From CBDFGN01 sp965247065 (GTDB lineage: Bacteria > Bacteroidota > Bacteroidia > Cytophagales > Cyclobacteriaceae): 64,000 nucleotides of DNA. This document shows, one piece after another, positions 1 through 8,377 of this stretch. The stretch is from the NCBI GenBank assembly GCA_965247065.1, contig CBDFGN010000006.1, positions 2,356,001 through 2,420,000 on the forward strand, given 5' to 3'. The notes beneath the pieces are model-generated. The model had not been told where the DNA came from, did not search any database, and saw only the letters and a list, made by a program, of their open reading frames with translations. The translations under genes were made by a program, and so were the position numbers. Positions within the stretch are counted from its first letter, which is position 1. Each line of letters begins with the position of its first letter.

Positions 1-2
1 AC

Positions 3-3000
3 TCCCGGATAGACGGCAAGGATCTGATCCCATATATTAATAGTCCGAATTTCAAACTTCTCCGCAAGTTTGGCTTGGTAGACTTTGACGGACAGTTTTT
101 GGGGTTTCCAGCGGATTTTGTAGCCTTTGGGACCTTTAGCACAGCCCTGGGCAAAGTGACTTCTGATATCAATCTTAAACTGCACGAAGACCCTGCCAAA
201 GCATTTTACGACGGTAAAGTGACGCTTTATGATTTTGATGCCGGGGCGCTCATCAATGAGCCCCAGCTTTTTCAAAAAATTGATATGACCGGGGACATTA
301 AGGGAACCGGCCTGACCTTGAGCACCGCGGATTTTCACCTGAATGCCGAATTTGGAAAACTCGGATTCAAGCATTATGATTATCAAAACATCATGACCAA
401 TGCCCGGCTGACCGAGGAATTTTTCGAAGGTTCATTAGAAATCCAAGATCCCAACCTCAAGTTCACCTCTGATGTCAGCATCGACCTTCGACAAAGGACC
501 GATCATATCAAGGTGAGTGCCGATCTGGAAATTGCCTTTTTGAAGAATTTAAAATTAAGCGATAAAGATCTATCGATCAGTTCGGTTGTAGAGTTGGATG
601 TCCGAGGCCTGCATGTCGACAGTATTGTTGGGACGATCGGCTTACGAAACATCTTTGCGACATTTTATGGTCGAAATCTTTACATAGACCAGATCCAGGT
701 CACGTCGCAGTTAGAGGAAAGTTTCAGGTTCCTCTCGTGGGATTCCGATCGAGTAAACTTCGAGCTCGCCGGCAATTTCGATTATACCTCCACTTACCAG
801 GACCTCAGGAATACGGTTGAAGAATACCAGCTCATCTTGCTCAATCAAAGAGACTCCCTCCTGGAATTTTACGCAAGGCCTGATCGTAAGCTTCCTAAGG
901 ATTACCAACTTCATTACCTATTTAACTTACGTGATATCAACCCGTTTCTGGCTTTGGTGGCACCCGGTTGGAGCATCAGTCCAGGGACTACATTGGAAGG
1001 GGATTTGATAGGTGGTAAATCCAGCCTCTTTTCCCTTCGCTCGTTAGTCGATACACTGGGATACAATGATTATCGGTTTTATTCAAATGAAATAGGGATT
1101 TCTACGTCTAAAACCAGGGATACCACCGACGTTCTCGCTTTCATTTATCTGTTTTCGGAAAACCCGGATTTCCCACCTGTATCCGAGTTTAAGAACTTCT
1201 CATTTGAAGGAGTCTGGGCGGATGATCATATCGACTGGCGTTCAGGGCTGTATCGATCTAACGATAACCAAGCCAAAATTGGAGGCAATCTGAAATTCGA
1301 ATCAAATCATACGGATATAAGATTTAAACCTTCGGATATTGTTTTCCTTGGGAACCGATGGGAATTCATCGATGCCAACCGGATAGCCTTCGATAATCAG
1401 GAAATTGACTTCCACCAATTTGGAATTCACAACCTGAATCAAAAAGTAGTTCTAAATGGTGTTGTTTCACTCGATTCATCCGAATCTCTGAGGTTGGAGG
1501 TTGAAGACTTCCGATTGGAAAACCTGACCCCTATAGTTCAACAATCTTTATCTGGAACCGCCAATGGATACGCCTTAATGCGGAACCTGTTGAAGAACGC
1601 TTTCATAGAGAGTGAAATGGAGATCGACCGTCTGCAGATCGGGGATTTTGAGGTTGGCGAACTCACCAATCAAGCGCTTTGGGACCCTACGTTCGATAAG
1701 TTCAAAATGCACTTCGGCGTAACCCGCGACCAGACCAAGATTATTTCAATAGACGGCTTTTTTGACCCCTTGGTTTCGGAGGAGCAACTGGATTTGGCTG
1801 CCCGATTCGAGAAAGCCCATCTAAGCATATTCGAGCCTTTCATTGGAGACACGTTCAGTGAGATAGCCGGTCAAGCCAGTGGTGCTTTTGAAATTACCGG
1901 TAATCTTAACAGACCGGTCCTAAAGGGTCGCGGATACATAGAGGAAGGTAGTGGCAAAATAAATTATCTGAACACAGCCTATACTTTCAATGGCCTGATT
2001 CTTCTTGATGAAAATGAAATAGGGGTCCGGGAATTGCGGGTTCTCGATGATCAGGCGAACGAAGCGACTTTAGATGGGGGAATCTTCCATGACGGTTTTC
2101 GAAATTTCGCGGTTGACTTATCCGGAGAGGTTCGGAATTTCAAGGTGTTGAATACGTCCTTTAAAGACAATGACCTATTCTACGGCAATATGATGGTCAC
2201 CGGATCGATAGATTTTCTAGGAACGATCGACAATTTGACCATTTCAGCCGAAGCCATAACCGAAAAAGGTACTCAATTATTCATCCCGATGGGTTCCTCT
2301 GCTTCCATTGAACAAAAGGATTTCATACAATTTGTAAGCTTTCGCGACTCGACATTTCGCGATGTGGAGGATGAAGTCAAATCGGTGAATCTTAAAGGAT
2401 TGACTCTCAAACTGGATTTGGAGGTCACAGCGGATGCTTACACCGAAATCATATTCGATATCAAAACTGGGGATATAATCCGGGGACGGGGGAGTGGAAG
2501 CTTTCAACTGGACACCAAGGGCGATGAGTTCAACATGTTTGGTGATTTTGTTCTTGACCAGGGGTCCTACAACTTCACCCTATACAGTCTTATCAACAAG
2601 GAGTTTGAGATACAGCCAGGAAGCCGAATCAGCTGGTATGGGGATCCATATGAAGGGATTTTGGATATAAAAGCTCATTATAGGCAATTCGCCTCGATGG
2701 CTCCAATTCTGGCCGACACCTCAATATCGAGTGCTCCAGACGTCCGACGCGCCTATCCTACGACCGTCATTCTTGATCTGAAGGGTTTGTTGCTTGCGCC
2801 TGAGATCGGTTTTGACATCATTGTTGAGGACTTTCCCCAAAACATAGTTGCGAATGGGCAAGGCATTTCCCTTCAGACCGAGTACGATGCTTTTAAGAAT
2901 AAGATCGACACCGATGAACAAGAGTTGAAGCGACAGGTTTTCAGCTTAATAATCTTAAAGCGTTTTTCTATCCCCAATTCCTTCGAACTGGGTGGAGGAG

Positions 3001-3509
3001 GCACCCTGGGCAGCAGTGTGAGTGAATTTATCTCAAATCAGCTATTTTACTGGATGTCGCAGGTAGATGAGAATCTGGAAATCAGTGTTGACCTAGGCCA
3101 ATTGGATGATGAAGTTTTCAACTCTTTACAATTGCGATTGTCATACACCTTTCTTGAGGGCCGCCTGAGGGTAACCGGAGACGGCGGCCAGAATGTCGGT
3201 GGTCTTGCCGGGGCATTGTCTGTGGAGAGCCTCATCACTGAGGATGGCCAGCTGAAGATTAAGCTTTCTTTAGGCAGCAATTATACTTCTACCACATCAA
3301 GCCTTGATAATACTTACAATTACAATACCTACCGCGGTAGTTTGGTCTGGAGTAAAAGCTTTCCAGATTTCTCCAAACAATTGCGCAGGGCTCGAGAAAG
3401 AGCAGAAAAAAGGACCAAAGAAGGATTGGAACCGACCTCGTCGGGTCTCAAAGAAGAAGAGGAAATCAGGACCAGGCAGCAAGAAGAAATTGGCGAGGAC
3501 CACGAATAA
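3..3509 (+). CDS. tamB: TamB-like translocation/assembly protein (5' partial)
   Basis: The frame is open from base 3, so the gene begins before the window; the first TTG inside it (base 75) is not a real start. The visible part, about 1,168 residues, is almost all alternating beta-strand sequence of the AsmA/TamB type, with the DUF490 (TamB C-terminal) region over roughly the last 350 residues. A charged Arg/Lys/Glu tail of about 45 residues follows. Family knowledge: TamB proteins are anchored in the inner membrane and span the periplasm as a beta-helical groove, helping lipids or outer-membrane proteins reach the outer membrane with an Omp85 partner. Bacteroidota homologues are long, so a few hundred N-terminal residues are probably missing. 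No partner gene is visible. The family call is firm; the exact cargo is unknown. Confidence 0.88.
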   Translation, partial: SRIDGKDLIPYINSPNFKLLRKFGLVDFDGQFLGFPADFVAFGTFSTALGKVTSDINLKLHEDPAKAFYDGKVTLYDFDAGALINEPQLFQKIDMTGDIKGTGLTLSTADFHLNAEFGKLGFKHYDYQNIMTNARLTEEFFEGSLEIQDPNLKFTSDVSIDLRQRTDHIKVSADLEIAFLKNLKLSDKDLSISSVVELDVRGLHVDSIVGTIGLRNIFATFYGRNLYIDQIQVTSQLEESFRFLSWDSDRVNFELAGNFDYTSTYQDLRNTVEEYQLILLNQRDSLLEFYARPDRKLPKDYQLHYLFNLRDINPFLALVAPGWSISPGTTLEGDLIGGKSSLFSLRSLVDTLGYNDYRFYSNEIGISTSKTRDTTDVLAFIYLFSENPDFPPVSEFKNFSFEGVWADDHIDWRSGLYRSNDNQAKIGGNLKFESNHTDIRFKPSDIVFLGNRWEFIDANRIAFDNQEIDFHQFGIHNLNQKVVLNGVVSLDSSESLRLEVEDFRLENLTPIVQQSLSGTANGYALMRNLLKNAFIESEMEIDRLQIGDFEVGELTNQALWDPTFDKFKMHFGVTRDQTKIISIDGFFDPLVSEEQLDLAARFEKAHLSIFEPFIGDTFSEIAGQASGAFEITGNLNRPVLKGRGYIEEGSGKINYLNTAYTFNGLILLDENEIGVRELRVLDDQANEATLDGGIFHDGFRNFAVDLSGEVRNFKVLNTSFKDNDLFYGNMMVTGSIDFLGTIDNLTISAEAITEKGTQLFIPMGSSASIEQKDFIQFVSFRDSTFRDVEDEVKSVNLKGLTLKLDLEVTADAYTEIIFDIKTGDIIRGRGSGSFQLDTKGDEFNMFGDFVLDQGSYNFTLYSLINKEFEIQPGSRISWYGDPYEGILDIKAHYRQFASMAPILADTSISSAPDVRRAYPTTVILDLKGLLLAPEIGFDIIVEDFPQNIVANGQGISLQTEYDAFKNKIDTDEQELKRQVFSLIILKRFSIPNSFELGGGGTLGSSVSEFISNQLFYWMSQVDENLEISVDLGQLDDEVFNSLQLRLSYTFLEGRLRVTGDGGQNVGGLAGALSVESLITEDGQLKIKLSLGSNYTSTTSSLDNTYNYNTYRGSLVWSKSFPDFSKQLRRARERAEKRTKEGLEPTSSGLKEEEEIRTRQQEEIGEDHE

Positions 3510-3555
3510 GCACACCTTATAACAATCTTTATTGCTAAATTTCCTTATAGTAATT

Positions 3556-4455
3556 ATGGCTCGCAGCATCATACTTGTATGGATGACGCTTTTCGGATGG
3601 AAAACGGCTATTGGCTCAGCCGTCGGAGAAGCAGAGACCGATTCTATTAACTACAATAGGCTGAATACCTTTCTCATAGCTGGAGGATCCGCCTATACAT
3701 TGGCTTTAGTGGGCTTGAATGAACTCTGGTACACGGATCATCCCCGCGAAAGTTTCCACTTTTTTGATGATAATTCGGAATGGAAGCAATTGGATAAGGT
3801 CGGACATTTTTATAGCGCTTACCAATTGGGGCATGCGGGATCACGGGTTTTCATGTGGACCGGCATGTCCGAAGGAAAGTCCTATCTGTGGGGAAGTTTA
3901 ATGGGCTTATTGCTGATGGTGCCGATTGAGTTTCTGGATGGGTTCTCTTCCCAGTACGGGGCATCATGGGGCGATTTGGCGGCTAACGCTGCCGGTGCAG
4001 GCTTTCTTTTCGGCCAGCATGCGGCTTGGAAGGAGATAAGGATACACCCCAAATTCTCGTTCAGGAGAACTTCGTACCCTGACATCAGACCCCAGGTCCT
4101 TGGGAACGGTTTCCGGGAGGAACTGCTCAAGGATTATAACGGCCAAACCTATTGGTTGTCATTTGATATTCATAAATTCTCCAAAGCTGGCAGTGGTTTT
4201 CCCAAATGGCTGAATTTGGCGCTAGGGTATGGAGCGGAGAACATGGTTTATGCTAACGATAAGAGCAACAACTCCCTTGGATTCGATTCCTATCGTCAAT
4301 ATTTCTTATCAATAGACTTTGACTTGACACACATTTCATCCCAGAGTCGTTGGGTGAATACTCTAATCTACCTGGTGAACATGGTGCACCTGCCGGCTCC
4401 GTCCCTGGAGTTCAACCGCAGGAAAGGACTGAAGTTTCACTATTTGTATTTCTAG
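3556..4455 (+). CDS. DUF2279 family membrane-associated protein
   Basis: A 299-residue protein. I chose the ATG at 3556 over the TTG at 3532 because it puts a hydrophobic N-terminal segment (MARSIILVWMTLFGW) at the start. The features are those of the DUF2279/YfiM-like family: a hydrophobic stretch around AGGSAYTLALVGL, the motif DKVGHFYSAYQLGH (Asp-Lys-x-x-His near a membrane segment), and a second pair of helices with the sequence SWGDLAANAAGAG. The C-terminal 100 residues are beta-rich. The gene lies 46 bp after tamB on the same strand and may be co-transcribed with it, which would fit an envelope role. The function of the family is not known; none is assigned here. Confidence 0.75.
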   Translation: MARSIILVWMTLFGWKTAIGSAVGEAETDSINYNRLNTFLIAGGSAYTLALVGLNELWYTDHPRESFHFFDDNSEWKQLDKVGHFYSAYQLGHAGSRVFMWTGMSEGKSYLWGSLMGLLLMVPIEFLDGFSSQYGASWGDLAANAAGAGFLFGQHAAWKEIRIHPKFSFRRTSYPDIRPQVLGNGFREELLKDYNGQTYWLSFDIHKFSKAGSGFPKWLNLALGYGAENMVYANDKSNNSLGFDSYRQYFLSIDFDLTHISSQSRWVNTLIYLVNMVHLPAPSLEFNRRKGLKFHYLYF

Positions 4456-4540
4456 GAGGCTCGAATTTTATTTTAGGGTAATAGTTCCGGAAAATAGTTT
4501 TTTAGTAAATTGTCTGAGTCTAACCTTAACCAATAGTAGA

Positions 4541-4942
4541 ATGATCGACTTCAAAGCCTTTCTAACAAATTTTGCCGAAGAGATCAAAGGCCAGTACGAA
4601 GAGTATGACGACAATAGGTCTGTGATTATCGTTCCGCTCAAGGACCAGCGCTTCCAGTCTGTCGTTGGAGAAGTAATGGAAATCGGGGAAAACAACAGAC
4701 AAGGGGTAGAGTTTACTTCAAAAGTCTGTCAATACCGGCACGATCTCAACCTGAAAGAGCTCCTCATGGGAAACGCTGACTTCACCCATGGAAGGTTGGC
4801 CTTGGTGAACGACTTCATTCAAGTTGAAGCATCGGCCTTTTTAGACAATGTGTCAGAAGATCTTTTGAAAGAAATCATCAACGAAGTAGCTAATTCCGCG
4901 GACGACTGGGAATTTAAGCTCACCGGGGAAGACATTTTCTAA
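4541..4942 (+). CDS. conserved hypothetical protein, 133 aa
   Basis: A small acidic soluble protein with no signal peptide and no membrane segment. It opens MIDFKAFLTNFAEEIKGQYE and has an alpha-beta pattern ending in a long acidic helix (SEDLLKEIINEVANSADDWE). The general layout resembles CesT/YbjN-type small alpha-beta folds, but I cannot see a decisive motif, so this is only a suggestion. It sits just upstream of the RNase P RNA, whose promoter begins 25 bp after the stop. Normal codon use and an ATG start with clear spacing support a real gene. Function unknown. Confidence 0.65.
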   Translation: MIDFKAFLTNFAEEIKGQYEEYDDNRSVIIVPLKDQRFQSVVGEVMEIGENNRQGVEFTSKVCQYRHDLNLKELLMGNADFTHGRLALVNDFIQVEASAFLDNVSEDLLKEIINEVANSADDWEFKLTGEDIF

Positions 4943-4966
4943 TATCCCTTCCATTTAGTTTTTTCG

Positions 4967-4974
4967 TATTTTTG
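4967..4974 (+). promoter_or_regulatory. rnpB promoter -7 element (TATTTTTG)
   Basis: TATTTTTG is an exact match to the Bacteroidota -7 consensus TAnnTTTG. It ends 4 bases before the 5' end of the RNase P RNA as set independently by its P1 helix (4979), the expected distance to a transcription start. No clear TTTG -33 element is seen at the usual distance. Confidence 0.7.
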
Positions 4975-4978
4975 CCGG

Positions 4979-5405
4979 GAATACAAGCCGGCTTATCGCC
5001 GCTGACATTTCAGAGGAGGAAAGTCCGGGCAACAAAGAGCGCCATACTTCCTAACCGGAAGGCCCTGATGTAGTAATACAATCAGGACAGACAGTGCCAC
5101 AGAAAACATACCGCCCTTCTAGGGAGTTTATTCTTCTTTAGGGGTAAGGGTGAAAAGGTGAGGTAAGAGCCCACCGCCTGGATAGTGATATCCGGGGCAG
5201 GGTAACCTTATGGGCTGAGAGATCAAATAGGTCCTGCTTCTCCGCATTTCGGGCAACTGAAAGGAGGAAGAATTGCTCGTTCAACAAAAATGAGCAGGAT
5301 GGGTAGATCGATGGACCCCAGTAGTGATACTGGGGCTAGATAAATGATAAGCCTTCGGTGGCTTCTGGTCATTGGGGACAGAACCCGGCTTACAGGCTTG
5401 TATTC
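4979..5405 (+). ncRNA. rnpB: RNase P RNA (bacterial class A)
   Basis: The catalytic RNA of RNase P, which trims tRNA 5' ends. Conserved elements are visible in order: GAGGAAAGTCCGGGC at 5016-5030 (CR I), ACAGAA at 5099-5104, GGTAAGAGCCCACCGC at 5162-5177, and ACAGAACCCGGCTTA at 5378-5392 (CR V). The ends are set by a perfect 11-bp P1 helix: GAATACAAGCC (4979-4989) pairs with GGCTTGTATTC (5395-5405). A run of seven T follows directly, so P1 also serves as the terminator stem. Length about 427 nt, normal for the class. Open reading frames that cross this region in either direction are shadows. Confidence 0.96.
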
Positions 5406-5412
5406 TTTTTTT
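5395..5412 (+). terminator. rnpB intrinsic terminator (P1 3' strand plus T7)
   Basis: The 3' half of the P1 helix (5395-5405) is followed immediately by TTTTTTT (5406-5412). The strong closing helix plus the T-run has the form of an intrinsic terminator, formed only after the whole RNA has been made. The next gene starts 13 bp later at 5425. Confidence 0.7.
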
Positions 5413-5424
5413 ATTCCAGTTGGT

Positions 5425-6585
5425 ATGTCCAAAATTCTGATAATAGACGACGAAAAAAGTATCCGGAATACCCTCCGCGAAATCCTGGAGTATGAGAATT
5501 TTGAGGTAGAAGAGGCCAAGGACGGGCCCGACGGTCTAGAAATGCTGGCCAAGGGGAAGTATGATGTCGTTTTGTGCGATGTAAAAATGCCTAAAATGGA
5601 CGGCCTCGAAGTTCTTGAAAAAGCTAAGGATATTAGCCCTGACAGCGAATTTTTAATGATCTCGGCGCACGGCAACATTGAGACCGCGGTTGAAGCTACA
5701 AAGAAGGGTGCCTTTGATTTTATTGAGAAGCCCCCGGACTTGAACCGTTTGTTATTGGCCATTAGAAATGCCCTGGACAAGTCTACTTTAGTAACCGAAA
5801 CCAAGGTCCTCAAAAAGAAGATTAGCAAAACCTTCGATATCGTGGGAGAATCAGGGTCCATAGTGGAGGTCAAGAATATGATTGATAAGGTAGCTCCGAC
5901 CGAGGCGCGAGTGTTAATAAGCGGCCCAAACGGAACCGGAAAGGAACTGGTGGCCCGCTGGCTTCATGCCAAGAGTAACCGATCCGACGGGCCTCTTGTA
6001 GAAGTAAACTGCGCGGCTATACCTTCAGAGCTCATTGAAAGCGAACTTTTCGGACATGAAAAAGGCTCGTTCACGTCGGCCGTTAAACAAAGGATTGGAA
6101 AATTTGAACAGGCCAATGGAGGAACCCTATTTCTGGATGAAATAGGCGATATGAGCCTTTCGGCGCAGGCGAAGGTCCTTCGGGCGCTACAAGAGAACAA
6201 AATAACCCGGGTTGGTGGAGACAAGGAAATAACCGTAGATGTCCGGGTTGTAGCCGCCACCAATCACAACTTGAAAAAGGCCATCGAGGATAACCAATTC
6301 AGAGAGGACCTTTATCACCGCATAGGTGTCATACTGATCCAAGTTCCAGCTCTTGGGGAGCGGTTAGCCGATATACCGTTGCTCGTAGAACATTTTCTAG
6401 TAGAAATTGCCCGGGAATATGGTGCACCCAAGACCGATATCACCCCAAAAGGCATTGAGCAGTTAAAGAAGAATCCTTGGAATGGCAATATTCGTGAACT
6501 TCGTAATGTTGTTGAACGGCTAGTGATCATGTGCGATAATAAGATTGACCATGAGGACGTAAAGAAGTACGTAGAGACCGACTAG
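5425..6585 (+). CDS. sigma-54-type response regulator lacking an HTH domain
   Basis: A 386-residue NtrC-family protein. I start it at ATG 5425 (MSKILIIDDE) because upstream in-frame codons lie inside the RNase P RNA. The receiver domain, residues 1-120, has the acidic pair D8/D9, phospho-acceptor D52 and K102. The AAA+ domain, 140-370, has Walker A GPNGTGKE (167-174) and Walker B GGTLFLDE (232-239). The loop that normally reads GAFTGA and contacts sigma-54 reads GSFTSA (214-219). The protein ends about 25 residues after the ELRNVVERL segment, where a Fis-type helix-turn-helix would normally follow, so it cannot bind an enhancer in the usual way. No histidine kinase is adjacent. It may act without DNA binding or on an altered target; this is inference. 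Confidence 0.9.
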   Translation: MSKILIIDDEKSIRNTLREILEYENFEVEEAKDGPDGLEMLAKGKYDVVLCDVKMPKMDGLEVLEKAKDISPDSEFLMISAHGNIETAVEATKKGAFDFIEKPPDLNRLLLAIRNALDKSTLVTETKVLKKKISKTFDIVGESGSIVEVKNMIDKVAPTEARVLISGPNGTGKELVARWLHAKSNRSDGPLVEVNCAAIPSELIESELFGHEKGSFTSAVKQRIGKFEQANGGTLFLDEIGDMSLSAQAKVLRALQENKITRVGGDKEITVDVRVVAATNHNLKKAIEDNQFREDLYHRIGVILIQVPALGERLADIPLLVEHFLVEIAREYGAPKTDITPKGIEQLKKNPWNGNIRELRNVVERLVIMCDNKIDHEDVKKYVETD

Positions 6586-6598
6586 GAATTTGATCACC

Positions 6599-7591
6599 TT
6601 AATCGACCATCAAATTGCATCCTCTGAGGTCCGAATTATCCATTCGTCCCAGAACTTTGAAACGTCGGTTGTCCATGCTCACTCCCAAATCCCGGGTTTC
6701 TATAAAGGCGCAGGAATGAAGGTTGGCCAAATCGATAACATTGATGCCCCCGGTGGCATGGCGCAATCCCAATTGAAAGGGATCCAAAATATCACGGATG
6801 ACCACTCGCATCCACGGAGGAGCGTAAAACTCTCCTTCTTCTTTGGAATAGGCTTGGGAAAGAAGCTCGGTCATGCCGTACTCAGAATGAACCCCGCGAA
6901 CGCCAAACGCCTGTTTCAATCGACTGTGCAAGTCCTCCCTGGTGAGTTCCTTTCTTCTACCTTTCATCCCGCCGGTTTCCATGATGATCATGTTGGGTGG
7001 TGCCGATAAGTGCATTTTTTCGGCAAAGTCCATAAGAGCAAATGAGACCCCTATTAAAAGTATCTGACCGGACCAATCTTTCAAATCATTAATTTGATCA
7101 AGCAAGTCCCGTTGGTTTTCAAGATAGTACCCAGAATACTCCGAGTTGCTTTTCTGTACAAAATGGTTCACCATAGCTACTAAAGAAGAATTTCCTCTCT
7201 CAACGTAGGATGGTAGCAGTGCAAGAATGGCAAAATCCTTCAAAGGACCGTATTGCTGCTCAAAGGCGGTAGTGGTTACTCTATGGTAAAAGCCCAATTC
7301 TGGGAGTAGATGACGAGAGGGATTTGCGTCGGTAGTACCGCTACTTTCAAAAGTGACAGCCACCTCCCAACCACCCGATTTGATGTCAAAATGCTTAAAA
7401 AACTCTATTGGAAGGAATGGAATATCGGATACGTTACGAACTTCAGAGGGGATCACTTTCAGTTGCCGGATGTAATTATTATAAATCTTATTATTTTTGA
7501 CCTGGATTTGAAATAGGTCCAGAGCGTAATCTTCGAAATTGCCGTCGGCTATTTTAAAGAAGCTATTTTTTAAACTATTGAAAATGTCCAT
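6599..7591 (-). CDS. LuxE/PaaK-like acyl-protein synthetase/acyltransferase
   Basis: A 330-residue protein of the LuxE branch of the adenylate-forming superfamily. The phosphate-binding loop reads TFESSGTTDANPSRH near residue 80. An EYGMTELLSQAY segment near 240 matches the adenylation A5 motif, and a late LGRMDNSDLRGCN segment matches the A8 region. LuxE activates fatty acids and passes them to a partner protein. In Bacteroidota, proteins of this size are usually stand-alone and their substrate is unknown. No luxC or luxD is present, so luminescence is not implied. It converges with the response regulator, leaving a gap of only 13 bp. Confidence 0.8.
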   Translation of the reverse strand: MDIFNSLKNSFFKIADGNFEDYALDLFQIQVKNNKIYNNYIRQLKVIPSEVRNVSDIPFLPIEFFKHFDIKSGGWEVAVTFESSGTTDANPSRHLLPELGFYHRVTTTAFEQQYGPLKDFAILALLPSYVERGNSSLVAMVNHFVQKSNSEYSGYYLENQRDLLDQINDLKDWSGQILLIGVSFALMDFAEKMHLSAPPNMIIMETGGMKGRRKELTREDLHSRLKQAFGVRGVHSEYGMTELLSQAYSKEEGEFYAPPWMRVVIRDILDPFQLGLRHATGGINVIDLANLHSCAFIETRDLGVSMDNRRFKVLGRMDNSDLRGCNLMVD

Positions 7592-7651
7592 TCGTTATAG
7601 AATAGAAGACCAGGTTTCTTATTAGTTTAGTTTTTTTCCATAAATTAAAGT

Positions 7652-8374
7652 ATGAATCTAAGAAGCTTACTTAGAGGATTCATCATTTTAGGGCTGGTAT
7701 TTGTAGCCTCGTGCGAGCGGCCTCCCATGCTTCCTTTGGACCCCCGAATTGAATTTATCGGGCTGGAATTCAAGGTCGTGGACGGAGCGCAGGATTCACT
7801 GATTGTATCCATCAGTTTTGAAGATGGAGACGGGGATTTGGGGCTCTCGCAGGATGAAAGGTTGCCACCCTATAATGAGTTTTTCTTTGTTCTTAAGGAT
7901 AGTTCCCGGGTCTATTACTTGACGGACGTTACATTCGAAGATCTGATCAAGTTCAGCGAGTCCAATGGTAGCCCACCGTTCAATCAAAATGATTGGTTTG
8001 TAACCGGTTTTCTTATTGATGGCAACCGAATCACGGATACCGTTCGCATTGAACGAAATGAGAATTTCAACAATTTCTTTGTGGACTTCTACCTGAAGAC
8101 CGAAAACGGCTTTAAAGAATTGCCTTTGATTGATTTGCTGGGGACCAATTTCGATGGAAGGTTTATGATATTAAATCCCGACGGAGCTAATTCGGACCGA
8201 CCTTTGGAGGGTACTCTGAGATACACAATGAGGTCGTTCGGGTTTCTAATTAACCCCATCCTCAGAAACGAAACTCTTAAGCTCAAGATTCAAATTCAGG
8301 ACCGGCAACTGAATCGCAGCAACGTGGTGGAAACCCCCGAGTTCAAGTTGGTGGAACTAGCTCGTGGGGACTAG
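7652..8374 (+). CDS. predicted lipoprotein, 240 aa, unknown function
   Basis: The N-terminus is a classical lipoprotein signal peptide: basic MNLRSLLR, a hydrophobic core, then the lipobox VASC with Cys at residue 21. The mature part is beta-rich, with a repeated acidic motif (SFEDGDGDLGLSQDE) that could bind calcium but is also common in Bacteroidota surface lipoproteins. It has no identifiable enzymatic motif. It ends 3 bp before the convergent E1 gene. The likely location is the outer membrane or periplasmic face; function unknown. Confidence 0.7.
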   Translation: MNLRSLLRGFIILGLVFVASCERPPMLPLDPRIEFIGLEFKVVDGAQDSLIVSISFEDGDGDLGLSQDERLPPYNEFFFVLKDSSRVYYLTDVTFEDLIKFSESNGSPPFNQNDWFVTGFLIDGNRITDTVRIERNENFNNFFVDFYLKTENGFKELPLIDLLGTNFDGRFMILNPDGANSDRPLEGTLRYTMRSFGFLINPILRNETLKLKIQIQDRQLNRSNVVETPEFKLVELARGD

Positions 8375-8377
8375 GCC

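Noticed and set aside
5223..5873. 216-codon minus-strand frame over the RNase P RNA and the response regulator
   Set aside because: It runs antisense to rnpB and to a well-supported coding frame, is Ser/Arg-rich as expected for such shadows, and has no family motif.
6599..7591. LuxE-like gene as a sign of bioluminescence
   Set aside because: No luxA, luxB, luxC or luxD nearby; stand-alone LuxE-domain proteins are common in Bacteroidota.
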